64,000 nucleotides of DNA from Nonlabens dokdonensis DSW-6. GTDB taxonomy: Bacteria; Bacteroidota; Bacteroidia; Flavobacteriales; Flavobacteriaceae. The stretch spans positions 3,039,501-3,103,500 of the forward strand of contig NC_020156.1 in assembly GCF_000332115.1 (NCBI RefSeq). The letters are read 5' to 3'. How positions within the stretch are numbered: position 1 is the first letter of the stretch; each line of letters opens with the position of its first letter. Position numbers and translations under genes: made by a program. The notes below the pieces were generated by a model. That model ran no database searches and was not told where the DNA came from. It worked only from the letters and a program-made list of their open reading frames with translations. Shown here piece by piece: positions 14,732-23,613 of the stretch.

Positions 14732-16376
14732 CAGTTCGTCTCAAAACTGCCTAAATTTAGTTTAAATTTACGTTAGAAAAGTGATGTGAATAGATTTTGA
14801 GAAAATGAGTTGGTATAATTATTTTAGGTTTGAAAAGGCTTAAAAATGTTGATAGGAGCTTAAAAATGGCTTTATGGCGTTGTTTATTAAGTATAAAGGC
14901 TAGTTTTCCTTGCTCTTTGATGATGTTTAGGATTCTTTTGAGGTTGTATGCGATAGCGATGAGGCCAAAATCTGCACTGGCGTTCTGGATTCCTTTTTTA
15001 GTAATAATGTGATCAAAACCCCATTGGCGCTTTATGGTGCCATATAGATGTTCTACGATGGCTTGTCTTTTTTTATAGATCTCTGGTTGTTGTTGTACTC
15101 GTTTAAAATTAGCTTCTATGTACTGTTTGTATTCGCTACGCTGGACTATTTTACCGTTTGCTTTTGATGTGGTGCATAGCGATCTGACTGGGCAGCTTTT
15201 ACAGGCGCTACTCTTATATTGCTTAAACTTATAATTACGTGCTTTGTACCAGTTTCCATTGCTTTTAAGCTCGTGACCTTGCGGACATTGATAGCTGTCA
15301 GATGCTTTATCGTATTTAAAATGTTCTACGTTATAAGCTGGATCGGGCGCTTGACTTTTACGTCCTATAGCTGGTATGGCTACTAGGGTATCGATACCTA
15401 AATCGTGTGCTGTTTTAAACTCGCTGCCCGTGTGATAGCCTTTGTCGTAGAGAGCGGTGAATTGGTTGGTTTTAAGGATGGATTTTGCTCTGCGCAGCAT
15501 GTTTCCCATCGCTTTTTTATCATTCTCGTTAGTAACTTTATAATCTAGGAGTACTTTATGGTCAGCATCTACCGTGGTTTGTGCGGTGTAGCATACTTCT
15601 GTGATCATCCCACGAGTAATTTGGTGCCTGCTATCTGGATCGCTGGTGGACAACTGTGGGTTTTCGGTCGTGGTATCTTCCTTCAGCGTTTTATTGATTC
15701 CTTCGTAACGCTTGCGCTGTTTGTTGTGCTTGTCGATTTGGTCTTTGTGGTCTTGCTTTTCTTGGTCGTTGTCCGCTTTTGCAAGAGCGGTATTATGCTC
15801 CTCTAATTTTTTATCGATGTACTCGATGTGTCGGGCTACTTTTTTGAGGTTGTAATTGTTTTTCTTGCTGTTTTGAGCTCTGAGTTTAGTGGAGTCTCCA
15901 GCGATTAAGGTGGCGCCTATCAGGTTGTGGTTTTGGGCGATACTCACGGTGGCTCTAAAGACGCGTTTAATGGCTTTGGGGTTGTTTTTTCTAAACCTAG
16001 AGATGGTGTTGTGGTCTGGTTTGAGATTGCCTAGTAACCATATGAGCTCAATGTTGCGATTACATTCCAGTTCTAACCTTCTGGAGGATCTCATGCGGTT
16101 CATGTATCCATAGATAAAGAGCTTGAGAAGATCTGCTGGATCATAAGGTGGTCTTCCTTGAGATGCTAGTGATGCAAAGCCTAGTTGTTCTAAATCGAGA
16201 CTGTCTACAAAGGTGTCAATAGCTCTAACGGTGTTATCAGCGGCAATCATGTCATCTAGGCATGTGGTGTATAAAGTGAGCTGACTACGCGACTCTTTTT
16301 GCAAGTATTCCATATATAAATATCGGAAAAATCGATATAAATATCAAGCAGAATGGGAGAGTTTTGAGACAGTCTG
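14732..16376 (-). mobile_element. IS1182-family insertion sequence, copy 1 (1645 bp)
   Basis: The ends are CAG...CTG with imperfect inverted repeats (CAGTTCGTCTCAAAACT at one end, CAGACTGTCTCAAAACT at the other, seen inward). Flanks are ACGG on the left and ACGT on the right. The element splits a cassette site right after its AAC. It is 1645 bp, the same as the other two copies. Confidence 0.9.
14757..16313 (-). CDS. IS1182-family transposase, copy 1
   Basis: This encodes 518 residues, a DDE-type transposase of the IS1182 group. The N-terminal DUF772-like region includes GRPPYDPADLLKLFIYGYMN and HNTISRFRKNN. The catalytic region includes AGDSTKLRAQNSKK, TTVDADHKVLLDYKVTNEND and ALYDKGYHTGSEF. 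A cysteine cluster (CPQGHELKS, SACKSCPVRSLC) and RQAIVEHLYGTIKRQWGF with the late Glu follow. The protein is identical to that of copy 3, so the copy is recent and probably functional. Confidence 0.93.
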   Translation of the reverse strand: MEYLQKESRSQLTLYTTCLDDMIAADNTVRAIDTFVDSLDLEQLGFASLASQGRPPYDPADLLKLFIYGYMNRMRSSRRLELECNRNIELIWLLGNLKPDHNTISRFRKNNPKAIKRVFRATVSIAQNHNLIGATLIAGDSTKLRAQNSKKNNYNLKKVARHIEYIDKKLEEHNTALAKADNDQEKQDHKDQIDKHNKQRKRYEGINKTLKEDTTTENPQLSTSDPDSRHQITRGMITEVCYTAQTTVDADHKVLLDYKVTNENDKKAMGNMLRRAKSILKTNQFTALYDKGYHTGSEFKTAHDLGIDTLVAIPAIGRKSQAPDPAYNVEHFKYDKASDSYQCPQGHELKSNGNWYKARNYKFKQYKSSACKSCPVRSLCTTSKANGKIVQRSEYKQYIEANFKRVQQQPEIYKKRQAIVEHLYGTIKRQWGFDHIITKKGIQNASADFGLIAIAYNLKRILNIIKEQGKLAFILNKQRHKAIFKLLSTFLSLFKPKIIIPTHFLKIYSHHFSNVNLN

Positions 16377-16563
16377 ACGTCTCTGTATATGGCTCGTAGC
16401 GTGCAAATTATGAAAATATTTTCGGATGAAGCACGAGCCGAATTTTTTAATTTTTCTTATTATCTTTTTTTATCAATAAGCCAAATTAAAAAATTTGGCG
16501 GACTAGCAAATATACCTTAACTTCGATTAAGCAACTAACTAGCTATGAGCTATATACGTTGTT
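16377..16563. repeat. Cassette recombination site (left core displaced by IS1182 copy 1)
   Basis: With the AAC at 14727-14729 this makes a complete site. The outer arms are 16385-16400 and 16542-16557 (14 of 16 paired) and the inner arms 16437-16453 and 16483-16499 (16 of 17). GTT closes it at 16561-16563. Six bases separate AAC from the left arm and three separate the right arm from GTT. Confidence 0.75.
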
Positions 16564-16574
16564 GTAAGCAGTTT

Positions 16575-17339
16575 TTATTTTTCCGATATTTCAAATCTAA
16601 ATTTAGCAAGTTCTTTAGTCTTTTCTCTAACAGCAGCAATCATATCAAAGTGTATTTCTATTAAGAACTTTTTTTCCATTTCGTTTGAATGTATATCCGT
16701 GTAATTCACATTCAATTCGAGTGGTGGAAAAAAGTCTTCTAATGATTTTTTCGGTCCTTTTTTGCCAATTTGGTTAACCATATACAACCAATACAAACTA
16801 ATGAAATAGTCAGGAATAACAATTTCAGTTTCTCTATTTTCATTAGAATATGGAAGTATAAAATTGAAATTTCCACCAATATTATCTTCATTAACATCAA
16901 AAGCCCATTTTATATTTGCTTTTTTAGAGTCAATAGTCAAAAAATCATCTCCGCTTTCCCATTTTACGCCTTTGTTTTTACAAATAACTTTTTGTGCTTG
17001 ATTTAGGTCGAAAGTCCAAGTCCATCTAACATTTTTTGCAACACCAAATCCGATATTATTAATTCCGATTTTCAATTCGTTAAATCCGTCTATTTTTTCA
17101 TTTTCCTCCTTTTTATTCTTGTAAGAATACAGATAAATTGAATCAATTTCATCATCAAAATCTCCTTTATAGACATAAAATGAAAAGTTTGCCATATTTA
17201 TGTCTGGATGATAACTATGAACTCTTTGCTTACGCATTTCATTTATAGTAAGAAGAGCAATAATTGTAGTAATAAAAGTTATTGTGGCGATAACTATATT
17301 TATCCAATCAGCAGTAGTTATGTTTAGTAAAATATTCAA
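16575..17339 (-). CDS. Hypothetical membrane-anchored cassette protein
   Basis: This encodes 254 residues. One N-terminal transmembrane helix (about 10-30, DWINIVIATITFITTIIALL) is followed by a basic stretch and a soluble, beta-rich domain of ~200 residues. I recognise no family; the layout resembles single-pass proteins of unknown function often found on mobile DNA. It is the only gene of its cassette and ends 11 bp from the closing GTT of the site. Confidence 0.6.
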   Translation of the reverse strand: MNILLNITTADWINIVIATITFITTIIALLTINEMRKQRVHSYHPDINMANFSFYVYKGDFDDEIDSIYLYSYKNKKEENEKIDGFNELKIGINNIGFGVAKNVRWTWTFDLNQAQKVICKNKGVKWESGDDFLTIDSKKANIKWAFDVNEDNIGGNFNFILPYSNENRETEIVIPDYFISLYWLYMVNQIGKKGPKKSLEDFFPPLELNVNYTDIHSNEMEKKFLIEIHFDMIAAVREKTKELAKFRFEISEK

Positions 17340-17379
17340 ATGTTTCTATTTCGGATATTGGTTTGGTTAAATTGCTTAC

Positions 17380-17565
17380 AACGGTTAGTATATGGCAAGT
17401 AGGGCAGTAGAAAGCAGTAACCTTTCATGTTTGCACTGAGCCAAAGCGTTGTATTTTGTTTTTATCTTGTTCATTTTAAAAGCCAAATCAACGATTTGGC
17501 GTTGTTTGTAAATAGCACTGGACTTTCCTAAACCGCTGAAAGCCCTATTTGCTATATACAGTGTT
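17380..17565. repeat. Cassette recombination site, uninterrupted
   Basis: AAC (17380-17382), six unpaired bases, a 17-base arm (17389-17405), its partner (17542-17558, 15 of 17 paired), four unpaired bases, and GTT (17563-17565). An inner GCCAAA...TTTGGC region resembles that of other sites. This is one of the clearest intact examples. Confidence 0.75.
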
Positions 17566-17582
17566 ACAGGCAGTTTTTATTT

Positions 17583-18533
17583 TTAGAATGTTTCGTATTC
17601 ATATCTAAATATTTCTCTGTTTCCATTAAAGTCTTTCTTGACGAGTTCAACTTTGTCAGTCTTATCATATTTATATGAATAGACTGTTTTTTGCTCTCTA
17701 CTTAGGTTCTCTTTAACAAGCTTTGTTAATTGTCCTTTTGAGTTGTAATTATAGGTTTCTATTCTTGTCTGATTGTCGTCCTCATCTAGCAATTTCATCT
17801 CAATCAAATTACCGTTTTTATCGAAGCTATCAATTCTGAATAACCTTTCATCATCTTCGGTATAATGTTCAAGTCCATTTTTGATTTTAACTTCATCCAA
17901 ATATCTTTTCTCACTAACTTTTGTTCCATTCTTGTCAAATTGAACTTTTGTTACATACTTTTTGTCGTCCAAATATTCATAATGGTATTGAACATAAATC
18001 TTGTCATTTTGAAACCTTGTTTCAAGTAGCCATTTCATGTCATTATCCTTTACATATACATTCTTCAATATGATTTTCCCATTCTTATCATATTCTGAAT
18101 ATGTGCTGATATTCTCATTTTCTATAGATGTTCGTTTCCTGAAAAGTAGACTGTCCTCAATTTTGTACATCAATTGGGCGCCATCTTTATATTTATAGTA
18201 GTAACCATATCTAAATGAACCATCTGTCGAATAGTGTTTTTTCTCAACCATTCGGTTTTGGTCATCCCACTTGTAAGTCGATTTTCGGACGGCATTATTC
18301 TCCATTCCTATTGTAGTAATAAAATTTCCATTTGTGTCAAATTCCATTGAGGATGATAAAAGAGTATCCCTGTAGAAGGTTACTTTTTTCAGTTTATGCT
18401 CCTTGGCAAATTCATTAGTTGCTTGTCCAATGATTAGCTTATTGAAAATACGTTCAGGTTCATGCTGTATTTTACTCTGTGCAAAACCAACTTGTGAAAT
18501 AAGAATTAATATTATTAGTAGTCTAACTATCAT
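17583..18533 (-). CDS. Exported YD-repeat-like protein
   Basis: I place the start at the Met of MIVRLLIILILISQVGFAQ, which gives a good Sec signal peptide. The frame is open 12 codons further, but those bases belong to the cassette boundary and the IS1182 end. The mature protein of ~300 residues has repeated units with Tyr-Asp-Lys-Asn-Gly (EYDKNGKII, QFDKNGTKV, SFDKNGNLI, YNYNSKGQL), like the YD/YwqK-type repeats that bind sugars or form beta-sheets. The exact function is unknown. It is a single-gene cassette. Confidence 0.65.
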   Translation of the reverse strand: MIVRLLIILILISQVGFAQSKIQHEPERIFNKLIIGQATNEFAKEHKLKKVTFYRDTLLSSSMEFDTNGNFITTIGMENNAVRKSTYKWDDQNRMVEKKHYSTDGSFRYGYYYKYKDGAQLMYKIEDSLLFRKRTSIENENISTYSEYDKNGKIILKNVYVKDNDMKWLLETRFQNDKIYVQYHYEYLDDKKYVTKVQFDKNGTKVSEKRYLDEVKIKNGLEHYTEDDERLFRIDSFDKNGNLIEMKLLDEDDNQTRIETYNYNSKGQLTKLVKENLSREQKTVYSYKYDKTDKVELVKKDFNGNREIFRYEYETF

Positions 18534-18556
18534 TTGGTTCAAATTGCCTGTAACGG

Positions 18557-20201
18557 CAGTTCGTCTCAAAACTGCGTGATTTCAGTTTAAATATACGTTA
18601 GAAAAGTGAAGTGAATGGATTTTGAGAAAGTGAGTTGGTAAGATTATTTTTGGTTTGAAAAGGCTTAAAAATGTTGATAGGAGCTTAAAAATGGCTTTAT
18701 GGCGTTGTTTATTAAGTATAAAGGCTAGTTTTCCTTGCTCTTTTATGATGTTTAGGATTCTTTTGAGGTTGTATGCGATAGCGATGAGGCCAAAATCTGC
18801 ACTGGCGTTCTGGATTCCTTTTTTAGTAATAATGTGATCAAAACCCCATTGGCGCTTTATGGTGCCATATGGATGTTCTACGATGGCTTGTCTTTTTTTA
18901 TAGATCTCTGGTTGTTGTTGTACTCGTTTAAAATTAGCTTCTATGTACTGTTTGTATTCACTACGCTGGACTATTTTACCGTTTGCTTTTGATGTGGTGC
19001 ATAGCGACCTGACTGGGCAGCTTTTACAGGCGCTACTCTTATATTGCTTAAACTTATAATTACGTGCTTTGTACCAGTTTCCATTGCTTTTAAGCTCGTG
19101 ACCTTGCGGACATTGATAGCTGTCAGATGCTTTATCGTATTTAAAATGTTCTACGTTATAAGCTGGATCGGGCGCTTGACTTTTACGTCCTATAGCTGGT
19201 ATGGCTACTAGGGTATCGATGCCTAAATCGTGTGCTGTTTTAAACTCGCTGCCCGTGTGATAGCCTTTGTCGTAGAGAGCGGTGAATTGGTTGGTTTTAA
19301 GGATAGATTTTGCTCTGCGCAGCATGTTTCCCATCGCTTTTTTATCATTCTCGTTAGTAACTTTATAATCTAGGAGTACTTTATGGTCAGCATCTACCGT
19401 GGTTTGTGCGGTGTAGCATACTTCTGTGATCATCCCACGAGTAATTTGGTGCCTGCTATCTGGATCGCTGGTGGACAACTGCGGATTTTCGGTCGTGGTA
19501 TCTTCCTTCAGCGTTTTATTGATTCCTTCGTAACGCTTGCGCTGTTTGTTGTGCTTGTCGATTTGGTCTTTGTGGTCTTGCTTTTCTTGGTCGTTGTCCG
19601 CTTTTGCAAGAGCGGTATTATGCTCCTCTAATTTTTTATCGATGTACTCGATGTGTCGGGCTACTTTTTTGAGGTTGTAATTGTTTTTCTTGCTGTTTTG
19701 AGCTCTGAGTTTAGTGGAGTCTCCAGCGATTAAGGTGGCGCCTATCAGGTTGTGGTTTTGGGCGATACTCACGGTGGCTCTAAAGACGCGTTTAATGGCT
19801 TTGGGGTTGTTTTTTCTAAACCTAGAGATGGTGTTGTGGTCTGGTTTGAGATTGCCTAGCAACCAGATGAGCTCGATGTTGCGATTGCATTCCAGTTCTA
19901 GTCTTCTAGAGGATCTCATGCGGTTCATGTAGCCATAGATGAAGAGTTTGAGAAGATCTGCTGGATCATAAGGTGGTCTTCCTTGAGATGCTAGTGATGC
20001 AAAGCCTAGATGTTCTAAATCGAGACTGTCTACAAAGGTGTCAATAGCCCTAACGGTATTATCAGCGGCAATCATGTCATCTAGGCATGTGGTGTATAAA
20101 GTGAGCTGACTGCGCGACTCTTTTTGCAAGTATTCCATATATAAATATCGGAAAAATCGATATAAATATCAAGCAGAATGGGAGAGTTTTGAGACAGTCT
20201 G
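18557..20201 (-). mobile_element. IS1182-family insertion sequence, copy 2 (1645 bp)
   Basis: It has the same ends and length as the other two copies. ACGG stands on both sides (18553-18556 and 20202-20205), a 4-bp target duplication. It is inserted immediately after the AAC of a cassette site and differs from copies 1 and 3 at scattered bases. Confidence 0.9.
18582..20138 (-). CDS. IS1182-family transposase, copy 2
   Basis: This encodes 518 residues and is intact, with the same motifs as copy 1. It differs at a handful of residues: His for Gln after DSLDLE, Pro for Leu in VEHPYGTIKRQ, and several near the C-terminus (LPTHFLKIHSLHFSNVYLN). The Leu-to-Pro change lies next to the conserved late-Glu region, so activity is less certain than for the other two. 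Confidence 0.92.
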   Translation of the reverse strand: MEYLQKESRSQLTLYTTCLDDMIAADNTVRAIDTFVDSLDLEHLGFASLASQGRPPYDPADLLKLFIYGYMNRMRSSRRLELECNRNIELIWLLGNLKPDHNTISRFRKNNPKAIKRVFRATVSIAQNHNLIGATLIAGDSTKLRAQNSKKNNYNLKKVARHIEYIDKKLEEHNTALAKADNDQEKQDHKDQIDKHNKQRKRYEGINKTLKEDTTTENPQLSTSDPDSRHQITRGMITEVCYTAQTTVDADHKVLLDYKVTNENDKKAMGNMLRRAKSILKTNQFTALYDKGYHTGSEFKTAHDLGIDTLVAIPAIGRKSQAPDPAYNVEHFKYDKASDSYQCPQGHELKSNGNWYKARNYKFKQYKSSACKSCPVRSLCTTSKANGKIVQRSEYKQYIEANFKRVQQQPEIYKKRQAIVEHPYGTIKRQWGFDHIITKKGIQNASADFGLIAIAYNLKRILNIIKEQGKLAFILNKQRHKAIFKLLSTFLSLFKPKIILPTHFLKIHSLHFSNVYLN

Positions 20202-20321
20202 ACGGTTTTGTATATAGAAAGTTGCGGTTTTTGTTTGTTATTTTTTGGCATTTTAGTTAATTTAATTTCTTACTGGTTTTTGTGTTGTCAATTAGTTGAG
20301 CAATTTTCTATATACCGTGTT
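20202..20321. repeat. Cassette recombination site (left core displaced by IS1182 copy 2)
   Basis: With AAC at 18552-18554 this site has six bases (GGTTTT), then the arm GTATATAGAAAGTTGC, whose partner GCAATTTTCTATATAC pairs at 15 of 16 positions. Three bases follow and GTT closes at 20319-20321. The inner part is AT-rich and differs from the other sites. Confidence 0.7.
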
Positions 20322-20353
20322 GTGCATAGTGTAATTTTCGTTATGTTTGGTTT

Positions 20354-20689
20354 ATGACTATACAAGAATTTTTAGACGAACACTACCAAAGACTTTCGGA
20401 TTTCACTTCAAAACAAATATCTGACTTTAATCAAGACTTCCCTAACAAGGCAGACCACTTTATAAAACGTTCTCATTATTTAAGTCAACAGATAATCGAA
20501 AACTCAAACGATTTGATATCCGATGTATACTCGGATGAAAATTTAGACCCTGAACAACGAGTTATTATAAAAGGTACTTCTATACCGATGACTCAATTTT
20601 TACTAATGGGTGTGTCTAAAAACCAAATAGAGTGTTTAAAAAGATTTGATGATGCAGTGGAAAAGCTTTTTATTCAGTCTTTTGAATGA
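20354..20689 (+). CDS. Hypothetical cassette protein, plus strand
   Basis: This encodes 111 residues, acidic and helical, with no signal or membrane segment and no family I recognise. It is the only plus-strand gene among the cassettes apart from the broken transposase. Its last 20 bp overlap the end of the convergent small gene on the other strand, so the two may be an antagonistic pair or one may be spurious. The ATG at 20354 is 33 bp after the closing GTT of the site. Confidence 0.5.
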   Translation: MTIQEFLDEHYQRLSDFTSKQISDFNQDFPNKADHFIKRSHYLSQQIIENSNDLISDVYSDENLDPEQRVIIKGTSIPMTQFLLMGVSKNQIECLKRFDDAVEKLFIQSFE

Positions 20690-20897
20690 ATGTTCCGTAA
20701 AGATTTTCTATTTCTGGATCTACTTTTATTTCGACGGTAAAAGGCAATAAATCTTTAACTTCATCTCTTTGGCTAATATCGATTGCTTGCTGAAGTAATC
20801 TCGTTAGATACATACTTATTTTTAGGTTAATCTGCGATAACAGTTTTACTTTTTTTTCAAGTTCCTCATAACTCGGTTTTTCTTTTGTTGTACTCAT
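20670..20897 (-). CDS. Hypothetical small coiled-coil cassette protein
   Basis: I start this at the ATG giving MSTTKEKPSYEELEKKVKLL (75 residues). A GTG seven codons further upstream lies inside the cassette boundary. The protein has a heptad-like N-terminal helix (YEELEKKVKLLSQINLKISM) and no other recognised feature. It follows the usual minus-strand orientation of the array and overlaps the 3' end of the plus-strand gene by 20 bp. Confidence 0.5.
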   Translation of the reverse strand: MSTTKEKPSYEELEKKVKLLSQINLKISMYLTRLLQQAIDISQRDEVKDLLPFTVEIKVDPEIENLYGTFIQKTE

Positions 20898-20914
20898 AGT
20901 TTGTTTTATATTAT

Positions 20915-21047
20915 GCACAACGGTCTTGGCTATGCGCAGTTGCGTGTCTCAGCCTTATGTTTCTAAATATAACCAAACCGTAGAAAATTTCGCAGAAATT
21001 TTTGGGATGAGCAAGAACCGAGCAATTGCGTATAGCCAGTGTTGTGC
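20915..21047. repeat. Cassette recombination site, uninterrupted, clearest attC-like architecture
   Basis: The outer boxes GCACAAC (20915-20921) and GTTGTGC (21041-21047) are perfect complements. Inside them, 16-base arms (20928-20943 with 21022-21037) pair with only two wobbles. The spacers are six bases on the left and three on the right, leaving unpaired bases in a folded strand as in attC sites. Confidence 0.8.
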
Positions 21048-21051
21048 AACG

Positions 21052-21717
21052 TTAATTCGCGAAGTAATTTAATATTCGGTATTCAATTTTAGTGTTGGTT
21101 GCACTTATCACTTCAAGTCTCAATCCTCTAAACCCAATAATTCTATCTTCACTTAAATCGTACTGCAAATCTTGTGTAAAAGCAGGTCTTGCATAATCAT
21201 TTACAAACTCTCGGTATATAAATTTAATTCCATTTCCAACTTTACCATTATAAATGAATTCCTGCTTATAATAATCATCACTTTTAATTGGTCTTTGAGT
21301 AGAAACGTATTCTATCTGATACTTTGAAGGTTTTAATCTTAATCCAGTTCCTGTAGGTCCTGTGCTATAAACTTTTGGCATTTCCCCATTTTTTGAAATA
21401 GCTATACCATAAGTTTGGTCATTCACATTTTCATACAATTCAAAATCTTCCGTTTCAAATTTTTTGATAAACGTTTCTCCTACCTCTAAAGTTTTTACCA
21501 GCATATTCGGCTTAATCTTTACTTCCTTAGTTATTTCTATCGCACTATATTTTTTCGCAGTTTCCTTAGAAACAAGGGTAATTCCAATTTCAGAAGTGTT
21601 TATTTCATTAATCTCAGGCGTGAGAATAGTTTCGGAATTTGGTATTACGGGAAATTTTTTGATTCCGCAAGATGTAATAAAAACAGACAATAATAGTAAA
21701 GTGTAAATTTTTTTCAT
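21052..21717 (-). CDS. Hypothetical lipoprotein
   Basis: I start this at MKKIYTLLLLSVFITSC, a clear lipoprotein signal with the lipobox ITSC; the 17 codons before it come from the cassette boundary and IS1182 end. The ~205-residue mature part has no domain I recognise. The stop codon (21052-21054) lies five bases past the GTTGTGC box of the neighbouring site. It is a single-gene cassette. Confidence 0.65.
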   Translation of the reverse strand: MKKIYTLLLLSVFITSCGIKKFPVIPNSETILTPEINEINTSEIGITLVSKETAKKYSAIEITKEVKIKPNMLVKTLEVGETFIKKFETEDFELYENVNDQTYGIAISKNGEMPKVYSTGPTGTGLRLKPSKYQIEYVSTQRPIKSDDYYKQEFIYNGKVGNGIKFIYREFVNDYARPAFTQDLQYDLSEDRIIGFRGLRLEVISATNTKIEYRILNYFAN

Positions 21718-21755
21718 TTTTTGTTTTAGTGTTTGGTTATAATGTTGCACAACGG

Positions 21756-23400
21756 CAGTTCGTCTCAAAACTGCCTAAATTTAGTTTAAATTTACGTTAG
21801 AAAAGTGATGTGAATAGATTTTGAGAAAATGAGTTGGTATAATTATTTTAGGTTTGAAAAGGCTTAAAAATGTTGATAGGAGCTTAAAAATGGCTTTATG
21901 GCGTTGTTTATTAAGTATAAAGGCTAGTTTTCCTTGCTCTTTGATGATGTTTAGGATTCTTTTGAGGTTGTATGCGATAGCGATGAGGCCAAAATCTGCA
22001 CTGGCGTTCTGGATTCCTTTTTTAGTAATAATGTGATCAAAACCCCATTGGCGCTTTATGGTGCCATATAGATGTTCTACGATGGCTTGTCTTTTTTTAT
22101 AGATCTCTGGTTGTTGTTGTACTCGTTTAAAATTAGCTTCTATGTACTGTTTGTATTCGCTACGCTGGACTATTTTACCGTTTGCTTTTGATGTGGTGCA
22201 TAGCGATCTGACTGGGCAGCTTTTACAGGCGCTACTCTTATATTGCTTAAACTTATAATTACGTGCTTTGTACCAGTTTCCATTGCTTTTAAGCTCGTGA
22301 CCTTGCGGACATTGATAGCTGTCAGATGCTTTATCGTATTTAAAATGTTCTACGTTATAAGCTGGATCGGGCGCTTGACTTTTACGTCCTATAGCTGGTA
22401 TGGCTACTAGGGTATCGATACCTAAATCGTGTGCTGTTTTAAACTCGCTGCCCGTGTGATAGCCTTTGTCGTAGAGAGCGGTGAATTGGTTGGTTTTAAG
22501 GATGGATTTTGCTCTGCGCAGCATGTTTCCCATCGCTTTTTTATCATTCTCGTTAGTAACTTTATAATCTAGGAGTACTTTATGGTCAGCATCTACCGTG
22601 GTTTGTGCGGTGTAGCATACTTCTGTGATCATCCCACGAGTAATTTGGTGCCTGCTATCTGGATCGCTGGTGGACAACTGTGGGTTTTCGGTCGTGGTAT
22701 CTTCCTTCAGCGTTTTATTGATTCCTTCGTAACGCTTGCGCTGTTTGTTGTGCTTGTCGATTTGGTCTTTGTGGTCTTGCTTTTCTTGGTCGTTGTCCGC
22801 TTTTGCAAGAGCGGTATTATGCTCCTCTAATTTTTTATCGATGTACTCGATGTGTCGGGCTACTTTTTTGAGGTTGTAATTGTTTTTCTTGCTGTTTTGA
22901 GCTCTGAGTTTAGTGGAGTCTCCAGCGATTAAGGTGGCGCCTATCAGGTTGTGGTTTTGGGCGATACTCACGGTGGCTCTAAAGACGCGTTTAATGGCTT
23001 TGGGGTTGTTTTTTCTAAACCTAGAGATGGTGTTGTGGTCTGGTTTGAGATTGCCTAGTAACCATATGAGCTCAATGTTGCGATTACATTCCAGTTCTAA
23101 CCTTCTGGAGGATCTCATGCGGTTCATGTATCCATAGATAAAGAGCTTGAGAAGATCTGCTGGATCATAAGGTGGTCTTCCTTGAGATGCTAGTGATGCA
23201 AAGCCTAGTTGTTCTAAATCGAGACTGTCTACAAAGGTGTCAATAGCTCTAACGGTGTTATCAGCGGCAATCATGTCATCTAGGCATGTGGTGTATAAAG
23301 TGAGCTGACTACGCGACTCTTTTTGCAAGTATTCCATATATAAATATCGGAAAAATCGATATAAATATCAAGCAGAATGGGAGAGTTTTGAGACAGTCTG
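21756..23400 (-). mobile_element. IS1182-family insertion sequence, copy 3 (1645 bp)
   Basis: It appears identical in sequence to copy 1 by eye. ACGG flanks it on both sides (21752-21755 and 23401-23404). The insertion point is the base after AAC in a cassette site, as for copies 1 and 2. Confidence 0.9.
21781..23337 (-). CDS. IS1182-family transposase, copy 3
   Basis: This encodes 518 residues, identical to copy 1, with all catalytic and zinc-like motifs intact. It is likely to be an active transposase. Confidence 0.93.
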   Translation of the reverse strand: MEYLQKESRSQLTLYTTCLDDMIAADNTVRAIDTFVDSLDLEQLGFASLASQGRPPYDPADLLKLFIYGYMNRMRSSRRLELECNRNIELIWLLGNLKPDHNTISRFRKNNPKAIKRVFRATVSIAQNHNLIGATLIAGDSTKLRAQNSKKNNYNLKKVARHIEYIDKKLEEHNTALAKADNDQEKQDHKDQIDKHNKQRKRYEGINKTLKEDTTTENPQLSTSDPDSRHQITRGMITEVCYTAQTTVDADHKVLLDYKVTNENDKKAMGNMLRRAKSILKTNQFTALYDKGYHTGSEFKTAHDLGIDTLVAIPAIGRKSQAPDPAYNVEHFKYDKASDSYQCPQGHELKSNGNWYKARNYKFKQYKSSACKSCPVRSLCTTSKANGKIVQRSEYKQYIEANFKRVQQQPEIYKKRQAIVEHLYGTIKRQWGFDHIITKKGIQNASADFGLIAIAYNLKRILNIIKEQGKLAFILNKQRHKAIFKLLSTFLSLFKPKIIIPTHFLKIYSHHFSNVNLN

Positions 23401-23584
23401 ACGGTATTGTATATGGCTCGTAGCGTGCAAATTAGCAATTATTTTTCGGTTAAGCACGAGCCATATTTTTAATTTTTATGTTTAATTTTTTACAAAAAAA
23501 AGTAAATTTAAAATATGGCGGACTCGTAAATATGCCGTAATTTTGAATTAATCAACTAACTAGCTATGAGCTATATACGTTGTT
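23401..23584. repeat. Cassette recombination site (left core displaced by IS1182 copy 3)
   Basis: With AAC at 21751-21753 the site has six bases (GGTATT), then GTATATGGCTCGTAGC, paired with GCTATGAGCTATATAC before the spacer GTT and the closing GTT (23582-23584). The inner arms GCCATATTTTTAATTT and the complementary stretch ending in AAAATATGGC form a nested stem. The right 30 bases are identical to those of the site at 16377-16563. Confidence 0.75.
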
Positions 23585-23613
23585 ACCTGCTGGCTTTATT
23601 CCGAATTTTTTAT

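Noticed and set aside
15558..16113. Plus-strand frames opposite the IS1182 transposase
   Set aside because: They recur at the same place in all three copies and are antisense shadows of the transposase.
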